Notes: a model not told the origin generated them from the letters alone. 64,000 nt of DNA from Gillisella taibaishanensis (GCF_001938985.1 NZ_MKIN01000021.1:124001-188000), one strand, 5' to 3'. Counted from the stretch's first letter, positions 1 to 9,110 are shown. Translations and numbers: made by a program.

Positions 1-516
1 AAAGATATCGCCAAGTTCGCCATAGCGATCCTGACCCCTCACCTTGTCCAATACAGGCACTAGCCGGACCTGATGCGCCGGCGTGAGGGCGGCAATCATT
101 GAAACAGTGGCGGTGTCGATCTCTTCGCCTAGCTTTTCGATCTTGGCGCTGCGGTCATAAAGGCGCCTCATGATCCCGAGCAGCACGGCCATCATCCGCA
201 CCATTCGCTCGGCGGCCGCCACAGGATCATCGCGGAGTTCACCGCTGATGGTGCGCACAAGCCCCCCGAGTTCGGCAGCGAGTTCACGCGCACGGTTGGC
301 GGTGATGCGAGAAGCGGAACGCTCTATCTGATCCAGCCGCTTGTCGATGCGGGCGATGATCTTGTCAGAACCGCCGGCGCCGGCAAGAGCCGCCTGCAGG
401 CGCAGCTTCAGCGCCTTGTTGGCCTGCGCTTCATCCAGCAGGATATCGGCCAGTTTTTCCGCGCCAAGCGACGCCAGGCCGGCGCGGTCGAATTTTACAG
501 TCGCTTTCTTTGCCAT
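1..516 (-). CDS. DUF6880-like protein, C-terminus cut by window edge
   Basis: The reading frame starts at an ATG on the complementary strand (514-516) and runs open for 172 codons to the left edge, so only the N-terminal part is visible. The protein begins MAKKATVKFDRAGLASLGAE and continues as a mostly helical, charged sequence with segments such as ADILLDEAQANKALKLRLQ and KIIARIDKRLDQIERSASR. This resembles the N-terminus of the DUF6880 family found in rhizobia and other alphaproteobacteria, whose function is unknown. The family name is recalled from the sequence pattern and is not certain. No signal peptide or membrane segment is visible. Confidence 0.6.
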   Translation of the reverse strand, partial: MAKKATVKFDRAGLASLGAEKLADILLDEAQANKALKLRLQAALAGAGGSDKIIARIDKRLDQIERSASRITANRARELAAELGGLVRTISGELRDDPVAAAERMVRMMAVLLGIMRRLYDRSAKIEKLGEEIDTATVSMIAALTPAHQVRLVPVLDKVRGQDRYGELGDIF

Positions 517-982
517 ATTCCTCTCGCCATCGGGGCTGCCGATACCTTGGGCAACAGACCCCCTGTCGACATATGCTCGGCAAAAACCATCGGGCGATGG
601 CATTGCGATATCCTGCGGACGGACACGCGCCGAGCGAAAGCAACAGAAGCCAAATCCCGCCAAAATGCAAATCGGCTTGCACCGCGAACCAGAACAAACG
701 GCCGGGTCCTAAACGAGCGCAACGTCTGATTATCATGCAGCAAGGGGTGTGAAGTGCGTCAGGTGCATGACAGGTTGCCAATCATAATTGTTGCATAAGG
801 CAGCATCTGCGCATTATTAAAACACTAGCGAAATAGCGAATCGTCTTTTCTTCGCATCAAAAATTTTCGCAGACCCCTAAAATGCCTACCAACTTTTGCG
901 AGAATCTCGTATATTCTCGATTATTAAAATATGGATTCGTAGATTGGCCGTTTTAAACCGCATCGTATCTGAACTGGAATTG
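517..982. other. Intergenic region between divergent genes
   Basis: This 466-base gap separates the leftward DUF6880-like gene from the rightward Nudix gene. Short frames in it have atypical composition and no recognisable domain, so I call no gene. The right half (about 790-960) is AT-rich and should hold the promoter of the Nudix gene. It includes an inverted repeat at 899-919. Confidence 0.5.
899..919. promoter_or_regulatory. Inverted repeat upstream of the Nudix gene
   Basis: CGAGAAT at 899-905 is exactly mirrored by ATTCTCG at 913-919 with a 7-base spacer, about 65 bases before the chosen Nudix start. The arrangement fits a dimeric regulator site, but no regulator is known for it. Confidence 0.3.
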
Positions 983-1432
983 ATGTTTCGGCGTCCGCCG
1001 AAGCAGCAGTTTGGTGCGATCTGTTACCGGCAAGCCACCAATGGCGCTATCGAAGTCCTGCTGATCACCAGCCGTGATACAGGCCGGTGGGTCATTCCCA
1101 AGGGCTGGCCGATGGGGCCAAAGAAATCGCATCTGGTGGCCGAGCGCGAGGCCTACGAAGAAGCCGGGGTTAAAGGCAAGATTTCGAAAGACAGCATCGG
1201 CTCTTACTTCTACATGAAGGGCATGCCGGACGGGCTGAAAATCCCCTGCGAGGTGAAGGTCTATCTACTCGACGTACGCCAGATGCTCGAAGACTATCCG
1301 GAAAAAGGCTCGCGGACCATGGAATGGGTCAGTTGTGCCGAAGCGGCGGAACGCGTTCGGGAACCGCAGCTGAAACGGCTCTTTCACCTCGTCGCCCTTT
1401 CAAACCAACGTAATGCCGCAAACGCCGGCTGA
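983..1432 (+). CDS. Nudix hydrolase
   Basis: A 149-residue single-domain Nudix hydrolase. The Nudix box spans about residues 41-63 (GWPMGPKKSHLVAE followed by REAYEEAGV) and keeps the metal-binding glutamates E56, E59 and E60. The first glutamate of the GX5E part is lysine (K47), as in the PKGWPM-type subgroup, which tends to act on diphosphoinositol polyphosphates or dinucleoside polyphosphates. The true substrate cannot be read from sequence. An upstream TTG at 896 would add 29 residues unlike the family N-terminus, so I use the ATG at 983. It probably acts in the cytoplasm as a monocistronic unit. Confidence 0.85.
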   Translation: MFRRPPKQQFGAICYRQATNGAIEVLLITSRDTGRWVIPKGWPMGPKKSHLVAEREAYEEAGVKGKISKDSIGSYFYMKGMPDGLKIPCEVKVYLLDVRQMLEDYPEKGSRTMEWVSCAEAAERVREPQLKRLFHLVALSNQRNAANAG

Positions 1433-1729
1433 TTTGCCGCTCCCTGACATCATATGGTCATTGCTGACAGTTATTCACAATGCCGTTGGTATTGAAACTG
1501 CTCTTGCGAACGTCGGCAAGGCTTAAGCCACCGTGCGGCTTATCATGCCAGCGCAGCAGGCGCCCAAGTTTCTGCCCAAGAAACATCAGCGAAAACCATT
1601 TCTGATCCCCAGGTCGATACGCTATAGCAACCGCGAGACGATTTCGGGCCAATTTTTCCGCCGGGCGTTACACCTTGCGTGACGCAATATCGATCCGCAC
1701 CCACAACGCTTTCAAGCGACCAGTTTAGG

Positions 1730-3241
1730 ATGGCAGACATAGACAAGACCGCCAGAAACGCCAGACCGAAGCTGGATAAGGATCTCGAACGACTGACCTT
1801 TGTCGAGCGGGCGAACCTGCACGTAGCGCGCGGACTTGCGCCTTACGGAATGGCGCTGATCTTCCTGATCTTTGCCAGCGTTTTTGCACTCGGTTTTGCG
1901 GGCGGCCATCCAGGATCCGCAGTTCTGATCGCCGCAGCCGCACTTGCCGGCTATATGGCAATCAATATCGGCGCCAACGACGTCACCAACAATGTCGGCG
2001 CGGCTGTCGGCGCCAGGGCGATGACCATGACCGGCGCGCTGATCATGGCGGCGTTCTTCGAGATCGCAGGTGCCATGATTGCCGGCGGCGAGGTGACGGA
2101 CACCATTGCTTCCGGCATCCTGACGCCTTCCCTGGTCGGCAATGCCCAAACCTTCATCTGGATCATGATGGCAGCCCTTCTGGCGGCAGCTTTCTGGATC
2201 AACCTGGCCACTTGGGCCAATGCCCCTGTTTCGACCACACACTCGATCGTTGGTAGCGTCATGGGCGCTGCAGCGGCAGCCATGGGGACATCCGCCGTCA
2301 ATTGGCAGACGGTGCTGTCCATCACGGTAGGCTGGCTGATCTCACCCCTGCTCGGCGGCCTGATTGCCTCGGCGATGTTGTATCTCATCTACGACCTGAT
2401 CGTCTATCGAGCGGACAAGATTGCCCAGGCCCGCCGCTGGCTGCCGGTGCTGATCGGGCTGATGGCCGGCTGTTTCAGCTGCTATCTAAGCCTGAAAACA
2501 ACCGGCATGGGTTTTACCATTCTGTCCGATCGGGCGGTTCTGTTCGGGACGATCATCGGCATTCTGGCCTGGCTGCTTGCCATCCCCGTCATCCGCCGCC
2601 AGGCAGTGGGGCTGGAAAACCGCAATCAATCCCTGCGTCAGTTATTTCGCATGCCGTTGATCGGCGCAGCCGCGCTGCTGTCCTTCGCCCATGGCGCAAA
2701 CGACGTGTCGAATGCCATTGGCCCGCTCGCGGCCATCGTCCACGCCCTTTTCGCCAACGACCTGCACACCCGCATGACGGCGCCCTTCTGGGTGGTGACG
2801 ATCGGCGCGCTCGGCATTTCCGTCGGTCTTCTGCTGTTTGGCCCGCGACTGATCCGCCTCGTCGGCAGCAAGATCACCAAGCTCAATCCGATGCGGGCCT
2901 ATTGCATCTCGCTGTCTTCAGGGATCACCGTGATCACGGCGTCAAAGCTGGGGCTGCCGGTCAGTTCCACCCATATCGCCATCGGCGCGGTTTTCGGACT
3001 TGGCTTCTTTCGCGAATGGTACAATCGCCATTCCCCCCGCCGGCTGGCCTATATGCAGATGAAATCGGCGGAATGGCAGTCGAAACCGCCAAAGCGGGTC
3101 AATCCCGACGAACTCAAGCGGCGCCAACTGGTTCGCCGCTCTCACATTTTGACGATCATGGGAGCATGGCTGGTGACGCTTCCCATTTCGGCGGGGCTTG
3201 CAGCGCTGATCTACAGCGTTATGTTCGCGCTGTTTCGATAA
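1730..3241 (+). CDS. pit: Inorganic phosphate transporter, PiT family
   Basis: A 503-residue integral membrane protein of the PiT family (low-affinity, cation-coupled phosphate uptake). It carries the two signature repeats of the family, GANDVTNNVG near residue 81 and GANDVSNAIG near residue 322, each followed by hydrophobic helices, plus an N-terminal cytoplasmic extension and a basic loop near residue 450. About ten membrane segments are apparent. An upstream GTG at 1679 is in frame; the ATG at 1730 follows AGG and gives a more usual start. The DUF47/PhoU-like partner gene often found beside rhizobial pit genes is not present here. rsmE follows after 21 bases, so they may be cotranscribed. 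Confidence 0.93.
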   Translation: MADIDKTARNARPKLDKDLERLTFVERANLHVARGLAPYGMALIFLIFASVFALGFAGGHPGSAVLIAAAALAGYMAINIGANDVTNNVGAAVGARAMTMTGALIMAAFFEIAGAMIAGGEVTDTIASGILTPSLVGNAQTFIWIMMAALLAAAFWINLATWANAPVSTTHSIVGSVMGAAAAAMGTSAVNWQTVLSITVGWLISPLLGGLIASAMLYLIYDLIVYRADKIAQARRWLPVLIGLMAGCFSCYLSLKTTGMGFTILSDRAVLFGTIIGILAWLLAIPVIRRQAVGLENRNQSLRQLFRMPLIGAAALLSFAHGANDVSNAIGPLAAIVHALFANDLHTRMTAPFWVVTIGALGISVGLLLFGPRLIRLVGSKITKLNPMRAYCISLSSGITVITASKLGLPVSSTHIAIGAVFGLGFFREWYNRHSPRRLAYMQMKSAEWQSKPPKRVNPDELKRRQLVRRSHILTIMGAWLVTLPISAGLAALIYSVMFALFR

Positions 3242-3262
3242 GCTGGGTTCCGGAAAAACGGC

Positions 3263-4000
3263 ATGCGTGCAAATTATAAGATGCAGAGACTTTATGTCGA
3301 AGGGCAGCTTGCCGCTTCGACGCCCGTGGTCACTACGCCCGAACAATATAATTACCTTGCCAATGTCCTGCGCCTGACAGAGGGGGCTGAAGTGCTAGCC
3401 TTCAACGGACGCGATGGCGAATGGAACGCCCAGCTCGCCTTTCCAACCCGCAAGCGTATCGCCCTGATCCCGCAGCACCAGACCCGTCCGCAGCCAGAAC
3501 CTGCCGACTTGGTGTTTCTGTTTGCGCCGCTGAAAGTCGGTCGGATGGATTATCTCGTGCAGAAAGCTGTGGAAATGGGTGCCGGCAAACTGCAGCCTGT
3601 CATGACCCAGCATGTGCAGGGCCGGATCGGCAGCCTGGAGAGGTTACAGGCCAATGTCGTGGAAGCCGCCGAGCAATGCGGCGTCCTGGCCGTGCCTCAT
3701 GTGGCGCCACCAGCCAAGCTGAAGGACCTGCTCGAAACCTGGCCGTCTTCTCGACGAATCGTCTTTTGCGACGAAGACAGTGAGACCAACAATCCCTGGT
3801 CCGCACTGACAGGGATCCAGGAAAAGCAATTGGCGCTGCTGGTCGGGCCGGAAGGTGGATTTTCGGAAGAGGAACGGGTGCTGCTGCGCAGTCTCGATTT
3901 CGTCACGGCTATTCCGCTCGGCCCGCGCATCTTGCGCGCCGATACCGCCGCGGTTGCAGCCCTTGCCGTGCTCCAGGCCACCATTGGCGATTGGACCTGA
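3263..4000 (+). CDS. rsmE: 16S rRNA (uracil1498-N3)-methyltransferase RsmE
   Basis: A 245-residue SPOUT-class RNA methyltransferase that methylates N3 of U1498 in 16S rRNA using S-adenosylmethionine. The N-terminal PUA-like part holds NYLANVLRL and FNGRDGEW. The C-terminal SPOUT knot has [11 protein letters not shown] near residue 192 and [12 protein letters not shown] near residue 218, both hallmarks of RsmE. The start at 3263 ([14 protein letters not shown]) matches the extended N-terminus I recall for rhizobial homologues; the internal ATG at 3281 is the alternative. It sits 21 bases after pit and 142 bases before gshA, an order familiar from rhizobia. Confidence 0.93.
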   Translation: MRANYKMQRLYVEGQLAASTPVVTTPEQYNYLANVLRLTEGAEVLAFNGRDGEWNAQLAFPTRKRIALIPQHQTRPQPEPADLVFLFAPLKVGRMDYLVQKAVEMGAGKLQPVMTQHVQGRIGSLERLQANVVEAAEQCGVLAVPHVAPPAKLKDLLETWPSSRRIVFCDEDSETNNPWSALTGIQEKQLALLVGPEGGFSEEERVLLRSLDFVTAIPLGPRILRADTAAVAALAVLQATIGDWT

Positions 4001-4142
4001 ACGCAAAACAGCCGAGATCCGGAAACGAGACTGCGCCTATTGTTCAGTATTGTTGAACGTCAAAATCATAGAATTCGCTTGCGCAGCCGCCGGAAGAAGC
4101 CCTATCACCCCGTTGGAAATCTAGCAGAACAAGGTTGTCTCA

Positions 4143-5516
4143 ATGGCCCGCGATACCACCGATGACACGCCCCTGGCCTCGGTCGAGGAGATGGCCGCCT
4201 ATATGGCTGCGGGCAGCAAGCCAAAAGAGGCCTTCCGCATCGGCACGGAACACGAGAAATTCGGCTTTTTCACCGCCGATCTCTCGCCTGTTCCCTATGC
4301 TGGTGAGGCAGGCATCGGTGCGCTGCTGGAAGGCATGCGCGACAAGCTCGGCTGGGAGCCGATCATCGATGCCGGCCATATCATCGGCCTTGCCGGCGGC
4401 AGTGGCGAGGGTGCAATCTCGATTGAGCCTGGCGGTCAGTTCGAGCTTTCAGGCGGGGCGCTCGAAACCTTGCACGATACGGCAGCCGAGACCCTGCATC
4501 ACCTTGATACCCTGCGGCAGGTCGCCGAGCCGATGGGTATTCGCTTTCTCGGCATGGGTGGCAGCCCACTCTGGACACTTGCCGAGACGCCGCGGATGCC
4601 GAAGTCGCGCTATGACATCATGACCCGCTACATGCCGAAGGTCGGCACCAAGGGCCTGGACATGATGTATCGCAGTTCGACGATTCAGGTTAATCTCGAC
4701 TTCTCCTCCGAGGCCGATATGCGCACCAAAATGCAGGTCTCGACCAAGCTGCAGTCGATCGCCATGGCGTTGTTTGCCGCCTCGCCGTTTACTGAGGGCA
4801 AGCCGAACGGCCTTCTGTCCTGGCGTGGCGATATCTGGCACGACACCGACAACCGCCGTTCGGGCGTATTGCCCTTCGTGTTCAAGCCGGATTTCAACTT
4901 CACCGACTACGTCGAATGGGCGCTTGATGTGCCAATGTATTTCGTGATGCGCGATGGCCGCTATCACGACTGTACCCACGTGACGTTCCGGCAGTTCATG
5001 GCCGGTGCCCTCAAGGGCGAAATCGCCGCCTGGCAGCCGACCATGGGCGACTGGACCAATCATCTCGGCACGCTGTTTCCCGATGTCCGCCTGAAGCGCT
5101 TTCTGGAAATGCGCCTGGCCGACGGCGGCCCGCAGAGCCACATCACCGCACTCTCGGCCCTCTGGGTCGGCTTGCTTTATGACGATGCGGCCTTGGCTGC
5201 CGCAGACGCGCTGACCGCGGATTGGGACTTCGAGACGGTCACTGCCTTGCGCGATCAGAGCCCGGCGCTAGGCCTTGGTGGCAAAGTCGCGGGTCGCCCA
5301 GTTCTCGAGATCGCCCGTGAGGTTCTCAGCCTATCGCGTGCAGGCCTTGCCGCTCGCGCCAGGCTGAACAGCGACGGCGAGGACGAATCGATCTACCTGC
5401 AGCCGCTCGAGGTCATTGCCGAGCGCGGCAAGACGCTCGCCGAAGATATGCTGGAGCTCTACCATGGCCCTTGGGACGGCAAGGTAGAGCCGGTGTTTGC
5501 AGCCTATCAGTATTGA
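4143..5516 (+). CDS. gshA: Glutamate-cysteine ligase, plant/alphaproteobacterial type
   Basis: A 457-residue cytoplasmic enzyme that joins L-glutamate to L-cysteine with ATP, the first and rate-limiting step of glutathione synthesis. It belongs to the GCS2 clade shared by alphaproteobacteria and plants, shown by IGTEHEKFGF near residue 34, SIEPGGQFELSG near residue 95, the PKSRYDIMTRYMP segment, and the conserved DCTHVTFRQFM. Length agrees with rhizobial GshA (about 457). No gshB is in the window. The gene follows rsmE and looks independently transcribed. Confidence 0.95.
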   Translation: MARDTTDDTPLASVEEMAAYMAAGSKPKEAFRIGTEHEKFGFFTADLSPVPYAGEAGIGALLEGMRDKLGWEPIIDAGHIIGLAGGSGEGAISIEPGGQFELSGGALETLHDTAAETLHHLDTLRQVAEPMGIRFLGMGGSPLWTLAETPRMPKSRYDIMTRYMPKVGTKGLDMMYRSSTIQVNLDFSSEADMRTKMQVSTKLQSIAMALFAASPFTEGKPNGLLSWRGDIWHDTDNRRSGVLPFVFKPDFNFTDYVEWALDVPMYFVMRDGRYHDCTHVTFRQFMAGALKGEIAAWQPTMGDWTNHLGTLFPDVRLKRFLEMRLADGGPQSHITALSALWVGLLYDDAALAAADALTADWDFETVTALRDQSPALGLGGKVAGRPVLEIAREVLSLSRAGLAARARLNSDGEDESIYLQPLEVIAERGKTLAEDMLELYHGPWDGKVEPVFAAYQY

Positions 5517-5862
5517 TTGAGAAGGCCGACATGCGCTGGCACGGCGACGATGCCGTGGCCGGCCGTGGCTGGCCGCTCCGGATTGTCGCAGCTCAACCGG
5601 CGCATCCGCACGCCGCCGATAAACCCTTGTGCATGCGTGAAAAAAAACGTTTGCAGGCGGATCTTTCCCGCTATAGTGGCTCTGCGTGATATCTCGCCGG
5701 CGCCTTCCGGGCACCTTGGCGGATCCCGCGCAGATGCACGGGACGTGAAAAACGGGCCGGGTCGTAGCGCACCATGTCGCTGTACCCGACGACGGATGCG
5801 GCCTCTCGACATCATCGACATGACCTTTGCCAATCAGGCTGCGCGCCGGGGAGCCAATCCAT
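5517..5862. other. Intergenic region upstream of DUF937 gene
   Basis: This 346-base gap has no frame with a recognisable protein. A weak promoter-like pair is visible: TTTGCA at 5650-5655 and TATAGT at 5672-5677, 16 bases apart. It could drive the DUF937 gene with a leader of about 180 bases or an unannotated small RNA. A GGGGAG ribosome-binding site lies at about 5848-5853. Confidence 0.35.
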
Positions 5863-6759
5863 ATGTTGCCACTGTTCGATATGCTATTGCGGGCCCAGAA
5901 CGGTGCGGCAATGGACGCGATGGCCAAGCAGTTCGGTCTTGCCCAGGAACAGGTGGCGCAAGCGCTCGCCGCATTGACGCCAGCGTTTTCCTCCGGCTTC
6001 AAGCGCACGGCAGCCAATCCCTACGACCTGTCCAGCCTGTTTTCAGCGATGTCATCGGGCAACTATGCGCAGTATTTCGAGGATCTGGGTAAAGCCTTTA
6101 CGCCGCAAGGCATTGCCGATGGCAACCAGGTTCTTCAGCAATTGTTCGGCTCCAAGGAAGTCTCGCGCGCCATTGCCGCGCAGGCGGCCCAAATCACCGG
6201 CATTGGCCAAGATATTCTCAAGCGTATGCTGCCGGCCATGGCCGATACGATCATGGGCGGCCTGTTCAAGCAAAGCCTTGGCCAGATGCAGCAGGCCGGC
6301 AATCCTTTCGCGGGTACGCCGATGGGGGACATGATGCAGCAATGGTTGCAGACAACGGGCTTTGCGCCGAAGCAACAGCCAAAGGTATCGGCCAATCCGT
6401 TCGACAATCCCTTCATTGCGGCCTGGCAGGAAATGATGGGCGTGAGCGCTGCCAAGGCACCGCCTCCGCCATCCAATCCGCTGATGGACAATCCTTTTGC
6501 CAAGGCCTGGCAGGAAATGGTCAATACGTCCTTTAGCCAGACCGCAAAACCTGCCGCCAAGCCCGATGCGCCAAAGCCGGAAGCCGAGGCCAGCAAATCG
6601 ATGATGGACCTCGTCAACACCATGTTCGACAGCGGCTTGGAAGTGCAGAAGAACTACCAAAAGAGCATGGAACAGATATTTGACGGCTATGTCACCAAGT
6701 CTGGCGAAGCGGGTGGCAAGAGTGGAAAGCAGAGCGGCGCATCCGACAAGACGGACTAA
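5863..6759 (+). CDS. DUF937 domain protein with NPF-rich repeats
   Basis: A 298-residue soluble protein starting MLPLFDMLLRAQNGAAMDAM, chosen because GGGGAG precedes this ATG. The first half (about residues 1-130) matches DUF937, a YidB-like helical domain of unknown function: QFGLAQEQVAQALAALTPAF and LGKAFTPQGIADGNQVLQQL. The second half is rich in methionine, proline, alanine and lysine and repeats a short unit: GNPFAGTPMGDMMQQW, DNPFIAAWQEMMG and DNPFAKAWQEMVN, spaced 28-35 residues apart. It ends in a lysine/serine-rich tail. The repeats resemble short linear binding motifs or phasin-like helices, but no function is established. Confidence 0.8.
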   Translation: MLPLFDMLLRAQNGAAMDAMAKQFGLAQEQVAQALAALTPAFSSGFKRTAANPYDLSSLFSAMSSGNYAQYFEDLGKAFTPQGIADGNQVLQQLFGSKEVSRAIAAQAAQITGIGQDILKRMLPAMADTIMGGLFKQSLGQMQQAGNPFAGTPMGDMMQQWLQTTGFAPKQQPKVSANPFDNPFIAAWQEMMGVSAAKAPPPPSNPLMDNPFAKAWQEMVNTSFSQTAKPAAKPDAPKPEAEASKSMMDLVNTMFDSGLEVQKNYQKSMEQIFDGYVTKSGEAGGKSGKQSGASDKTD

Positions 6760-6781
6760 GCTGCAGAGTGACAGTCAGGCA

Positions 6782-6814
6782 TAAAAAGACCCGGCAACAG
6801 AGGCTGTTGCCGGG
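6782..6814 (-). terminator. Rho-independent terminator of the DUF1127 gene
   Basis: CCCGGCAACAG (6790-6800) pairs perfectly with CTGTTGCCGGG (6804-6814) around a 3-base loop. On the minus strand it is followed by TCTTTTTAT, giving a classic terminator about 50 bases after the DUF1127 stop. It may also stop rightward reading from the DUF937 gene, but has no T run on that side. Confidence 0.85.
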
Positions 6815-6864
6815 CAAATGCAGGGCAGATTGGCTTTTCGCCCTGCGGGGATAATTTGGAACGT

Positions 6865-7230
6865 TCAGCCCTGAGAGAGAGCCTCCAGCCGTTCAACCTG
6901 GATTCTGTCGTTGACATAGGCAAGTCTCGGCCTCTGCCGCTTTGGAACAGGCATCTGCGTACGGGCCTTGGCGCGGACGGTGCGGGCCAGTTCAACAGAT
7001 GGATCGTCTAGCAAACCGCAACGAGCGAGCCCGGAATTGAACTCCGCTCGGGTGAGGCCGAGATCGTCGAGGAGATAATCGTCGAGTTCCCCGAGCCTTT
7101 GAGCCGCAATGCGATTGGTAATCGCCATGTACACAGACGTCACCTTTTTCACCATTGCCCGGAACGCTGCGGTAACCGCGCCTTCCCTCGAGGGAAAAAA
7201 ATGCTCGGTGATCTGTCTGGTCGTGCGCAT
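6865..7230 (-). CDS. DUF1127 domain protein
   Basis: A 121-residue basic protein with the DUF1127 core at about residues 39-65 (NRIAAQRLGELDDYLLDDLG followed by LTRAEF), the arginine-rich YjiS-like motif common in rhizobia. Some short DUF1127 proteins bind RNA or affect phosphate and carbon metabolism, but this longer version has extra N- and C-terminal parts of unknown role. The start at 7230 is preceded by AGAAAGGA; an upstream in-frame ATG at 7257 lacks such a site. It is divergent from a LysR regulator gene 229 bases away and ends at a strong terminator, so it is a single-gene unit that the LysR protein may control. Confidence 0.8.
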   Translation of the reverse strand: MRTTRQITEHFFPSREGAVTAAFRAMVKKVTSVYMAITNRIAAQRLGELDDYLLDDLGLTRAEFNSGLARCGLLDDPSVELARTVRAKARTQMPVPKRQRPRLAYVNDRIQVERLEALSQG

Positions 7231-7459
7231 GACGATGGTCCTTTCTGAATTCGGCACGAGAAGGTGCGTCCGCGCCTGCTGCCAGTGCGAGAAACGCCAT
7301 GAAGGGGTTGGAGGAGGCGGCAGACGTAGAAAGGAGAAACTGTCTCCCGATCTGCGGCATCGGTTGATGTTTTGCAGTTCTTCATATGCCGAATTGCTAT
7401 TGATCAGTCCAACGAATGTTTCTAATAGTAATCATCAATAGACCTGATGGAACATCGCC

Positions 7460-8413
7460 ATGTCCGCACCGCTCGATACCGACCAGCTGCAAACATTTAT
7501 CGCTATTGTTGATACCGGCAGTTTTACCAAGGCGGCGGGTCGGGTTTTCAAGACCCAATCGGCGGTTTCCATGCAGATGCGCCGCCTTGAAGAGCGGATC
7601 GGCAAGCAGCTATTCATCAAGGACGGGCGTGGCAACCGGCTGACGGCAGAGGGCGAAAAGCTTTTGAACTATGCCCGCAGGATCGTGCGGCTGAGCACGG
7701 AAGCGATTGCCGCCTTCGACGACAATCGCCTGGAAGGCACGCTGCGTATTGGCACGCCTGATGATTATGCCGACCGCTATATGCCCGAGATTATCGGCCG
7801 TTTCGCCAAGACCCATCCGAATGTCGAACTTTATATCGTGTGCGAGCCTTCGATGGACTTGGCCGAAAAGATGGCCAAGGGCGAACTCGACATTGCGTTG
7901 GTGACCCACAATCCCGCCACACGGCAATCAGACGTAATGCGTACAGAGCCGCTCTGCTGGGTCGCGTCTGCCAATCACCCCTTGCGGGAGGGCATGCCCG
8001 TGCCGCTCGCGGTTGGCAAGCGCGACTGTATCTGGCGACAGCTTGCCTGCGCAGCGCTCGATGCCGATGGCCGCGAATACCAGATCCTGTTCACCAGTTG
8101 GTCGTCTACCGTCGTCGCGTCGGCCGTTCTCGCCGGACTTGCGGTTTCGGTCCTGCCTGAGTCGGCGCTGCGGACAGGCATGAAGGTCCTGAGCCAGGCG
8201 GACGGCTTTCCTCCCCTGCCCCCGGTGCAGATCGGCATCATGAAACGGCCGGGAATGTCGCCATCGTTGATGAATGCCATCACCGATCACATCGCCGCCT
8301 GCCTCGACAACATCAATCCGGCGGCAATCGAAGACGATCTCGATGGTGACACCAAAAACTTCATGCGCAGCTATCCGCGTCTGCGCCCCGGCCATATGTT
8401 GCCGGGTTGGTGA
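7460..8413 (+). CDS. LysR-family transcriptional regulator
   Basis: A 317-residue LysR-type regulator. The N-terminal winged helix-turn-helix is clear: DQLQTFIAIVDTGSFTKAA, then TQSAVSMQMRRLEERIGKQL. The C-terminal effector domain begins near GTLRIGTPDDYADRYMPEII. It stands divergent from the DUF1127 gene. In Brucella and Agrobacterium the LysR regulator VtlR controls small DUF1127 genes, so the pairing suggests a similar circuit, but orthology cannot be settled here. The stop lies 19 bases from that of the convergent TetR gene. Confidence 0.9.
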   Translation: MSAPLDTDQLQTFIAIVDTGSFTKAAGRVFKTQSAVSMQMRRLEERIGKQLFIKDGRGNRLTAEGEKLLNYARRIVRLSTEAIAAFDDNRLEGTLRIGTPDDYADRYMPEIIGRFAKTHPNVELYIVCEPSMDLAEKMAKGELDIALVTHNPATRQSDVMRTEPLCWVASANHPLREGMPVPLAVGKRDCIWRQLACAALDADGREYQILFTSWSSTVVASAVLAGLAVSVLPESALRTGMKVLSQADGFPPLPPVQIGIMKRPGMSPSLMNAITDHIAACLDNINPAAIEDDLDGDTKNFMRSYPRLRPGHMLPGW

Positions 8414-8432
8414 AGGCGGTCCAGGCCCAAAC

Positions 8433-9059
8433 TTACGCTTGCTGAAACAACATCGTGCAAACGGCGGATTTCCATTCGTCGAGCATAGCTCCGGCGCGTT
8501 CATGACCTAGCGCGACGCAGCGAAACACTGATCCGGTCAGGATGGCGGCCAGCATGAACCGATTCTGCTTGGCCGCGCCATCACGCCCGCCCGCAAAAGG
8601 GCCGAGTCGGGTCAACGTCAGCGTGCCGATGTCCTGCTGCGCCTTGTATTGCAAGATCTCAAGATCGGGATCCGTCGACAGGGCAATCCACATTTCCCGA
8701 CAGACCGGATTGTCACGATGCAATTGCGCCACGTGGTCGATCAGGTCCATCAAACGCATACGCGCATCGTTCTCATCCCTGATATCCGTTAACCTGCTGG
8801 CAATATCCTGCATCATCGCACCCAGACGCTGGTCGAGGATAGCCCGAAGCACCGCTGCCTTCTGAGGAAAGAATTGGTAGACCGAACCGACGGGCACCCC
8901 GGCTTCAGCGGCAATATCGGTCATGCGCAAATGGGAAAATCCATGACGGGCCAGCAGTAACTCCGCCGAAGTCAGAATGGATTCGACGCGCTTGATGCTG
9001 CGTTTCTGTTTAGGTTGCTTGCGCGGCTCGATCCGTGCGTTGTCGTTCGGCATATTCAT
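8433..9059 (-). CDS. TetR-family transcriptional regulator
   Basis: A 208-residue TetR-type repressor. The DNA-binding domain spans about residues 20-65, with ILTSAELLLARHGFSHLRMT, DIAAEAGVPVGSVYQFFPQK and AAVLRAILDQRL. The C-terminal half is the ligand and dimer domain and gives no clue to the ligand. I start it at the ATG at 9059; the open frame extends to 9116 but that would place the palindrome at 9094-9110 inside the gene. The palindrome lies about 35 bases before the start, which suggests autoregulation. No obvious target gene such as an efflux pump is adjacent. Confidence 0.88.
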   Translation of the reverse strand: MNMPNDNARIEPRKQPKQKRSIKRVESILTSAELLLARHGFSHLRMTDIAAEAGVPVGSVYQFFPQKAAVLRAILDQRLGAMMQDIASRLTDIRDENDARMRLMDLIDHVAQLHRDNPVCREMWIALSTDPDLEILQYKAQQDIGTLTLTRLGPFAGGRDGAAKQNRFMLAAILTGSVFRCVALGHERAGAMLDEWKSAVCTMLFQQA

Positions 9060-9093
9060 CGCCGTCACCACCCCATCATATCCCATGAATATC

Positions 9094-9110
9094 TTCCACA
9101 TCATGTGGAA
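9094..9110. promoter_or_regulatory. Palindromic operator candidate for the TetR regulator
   Basis: TTCCACAT (9094-9101) and ATGTGGAA (9103-9110) are perfect inverted 8-base arms around one base. The site lies 35 bases upstream of the TetR start, the usual place for an autoregulatory operator. Confidence 0.6.
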
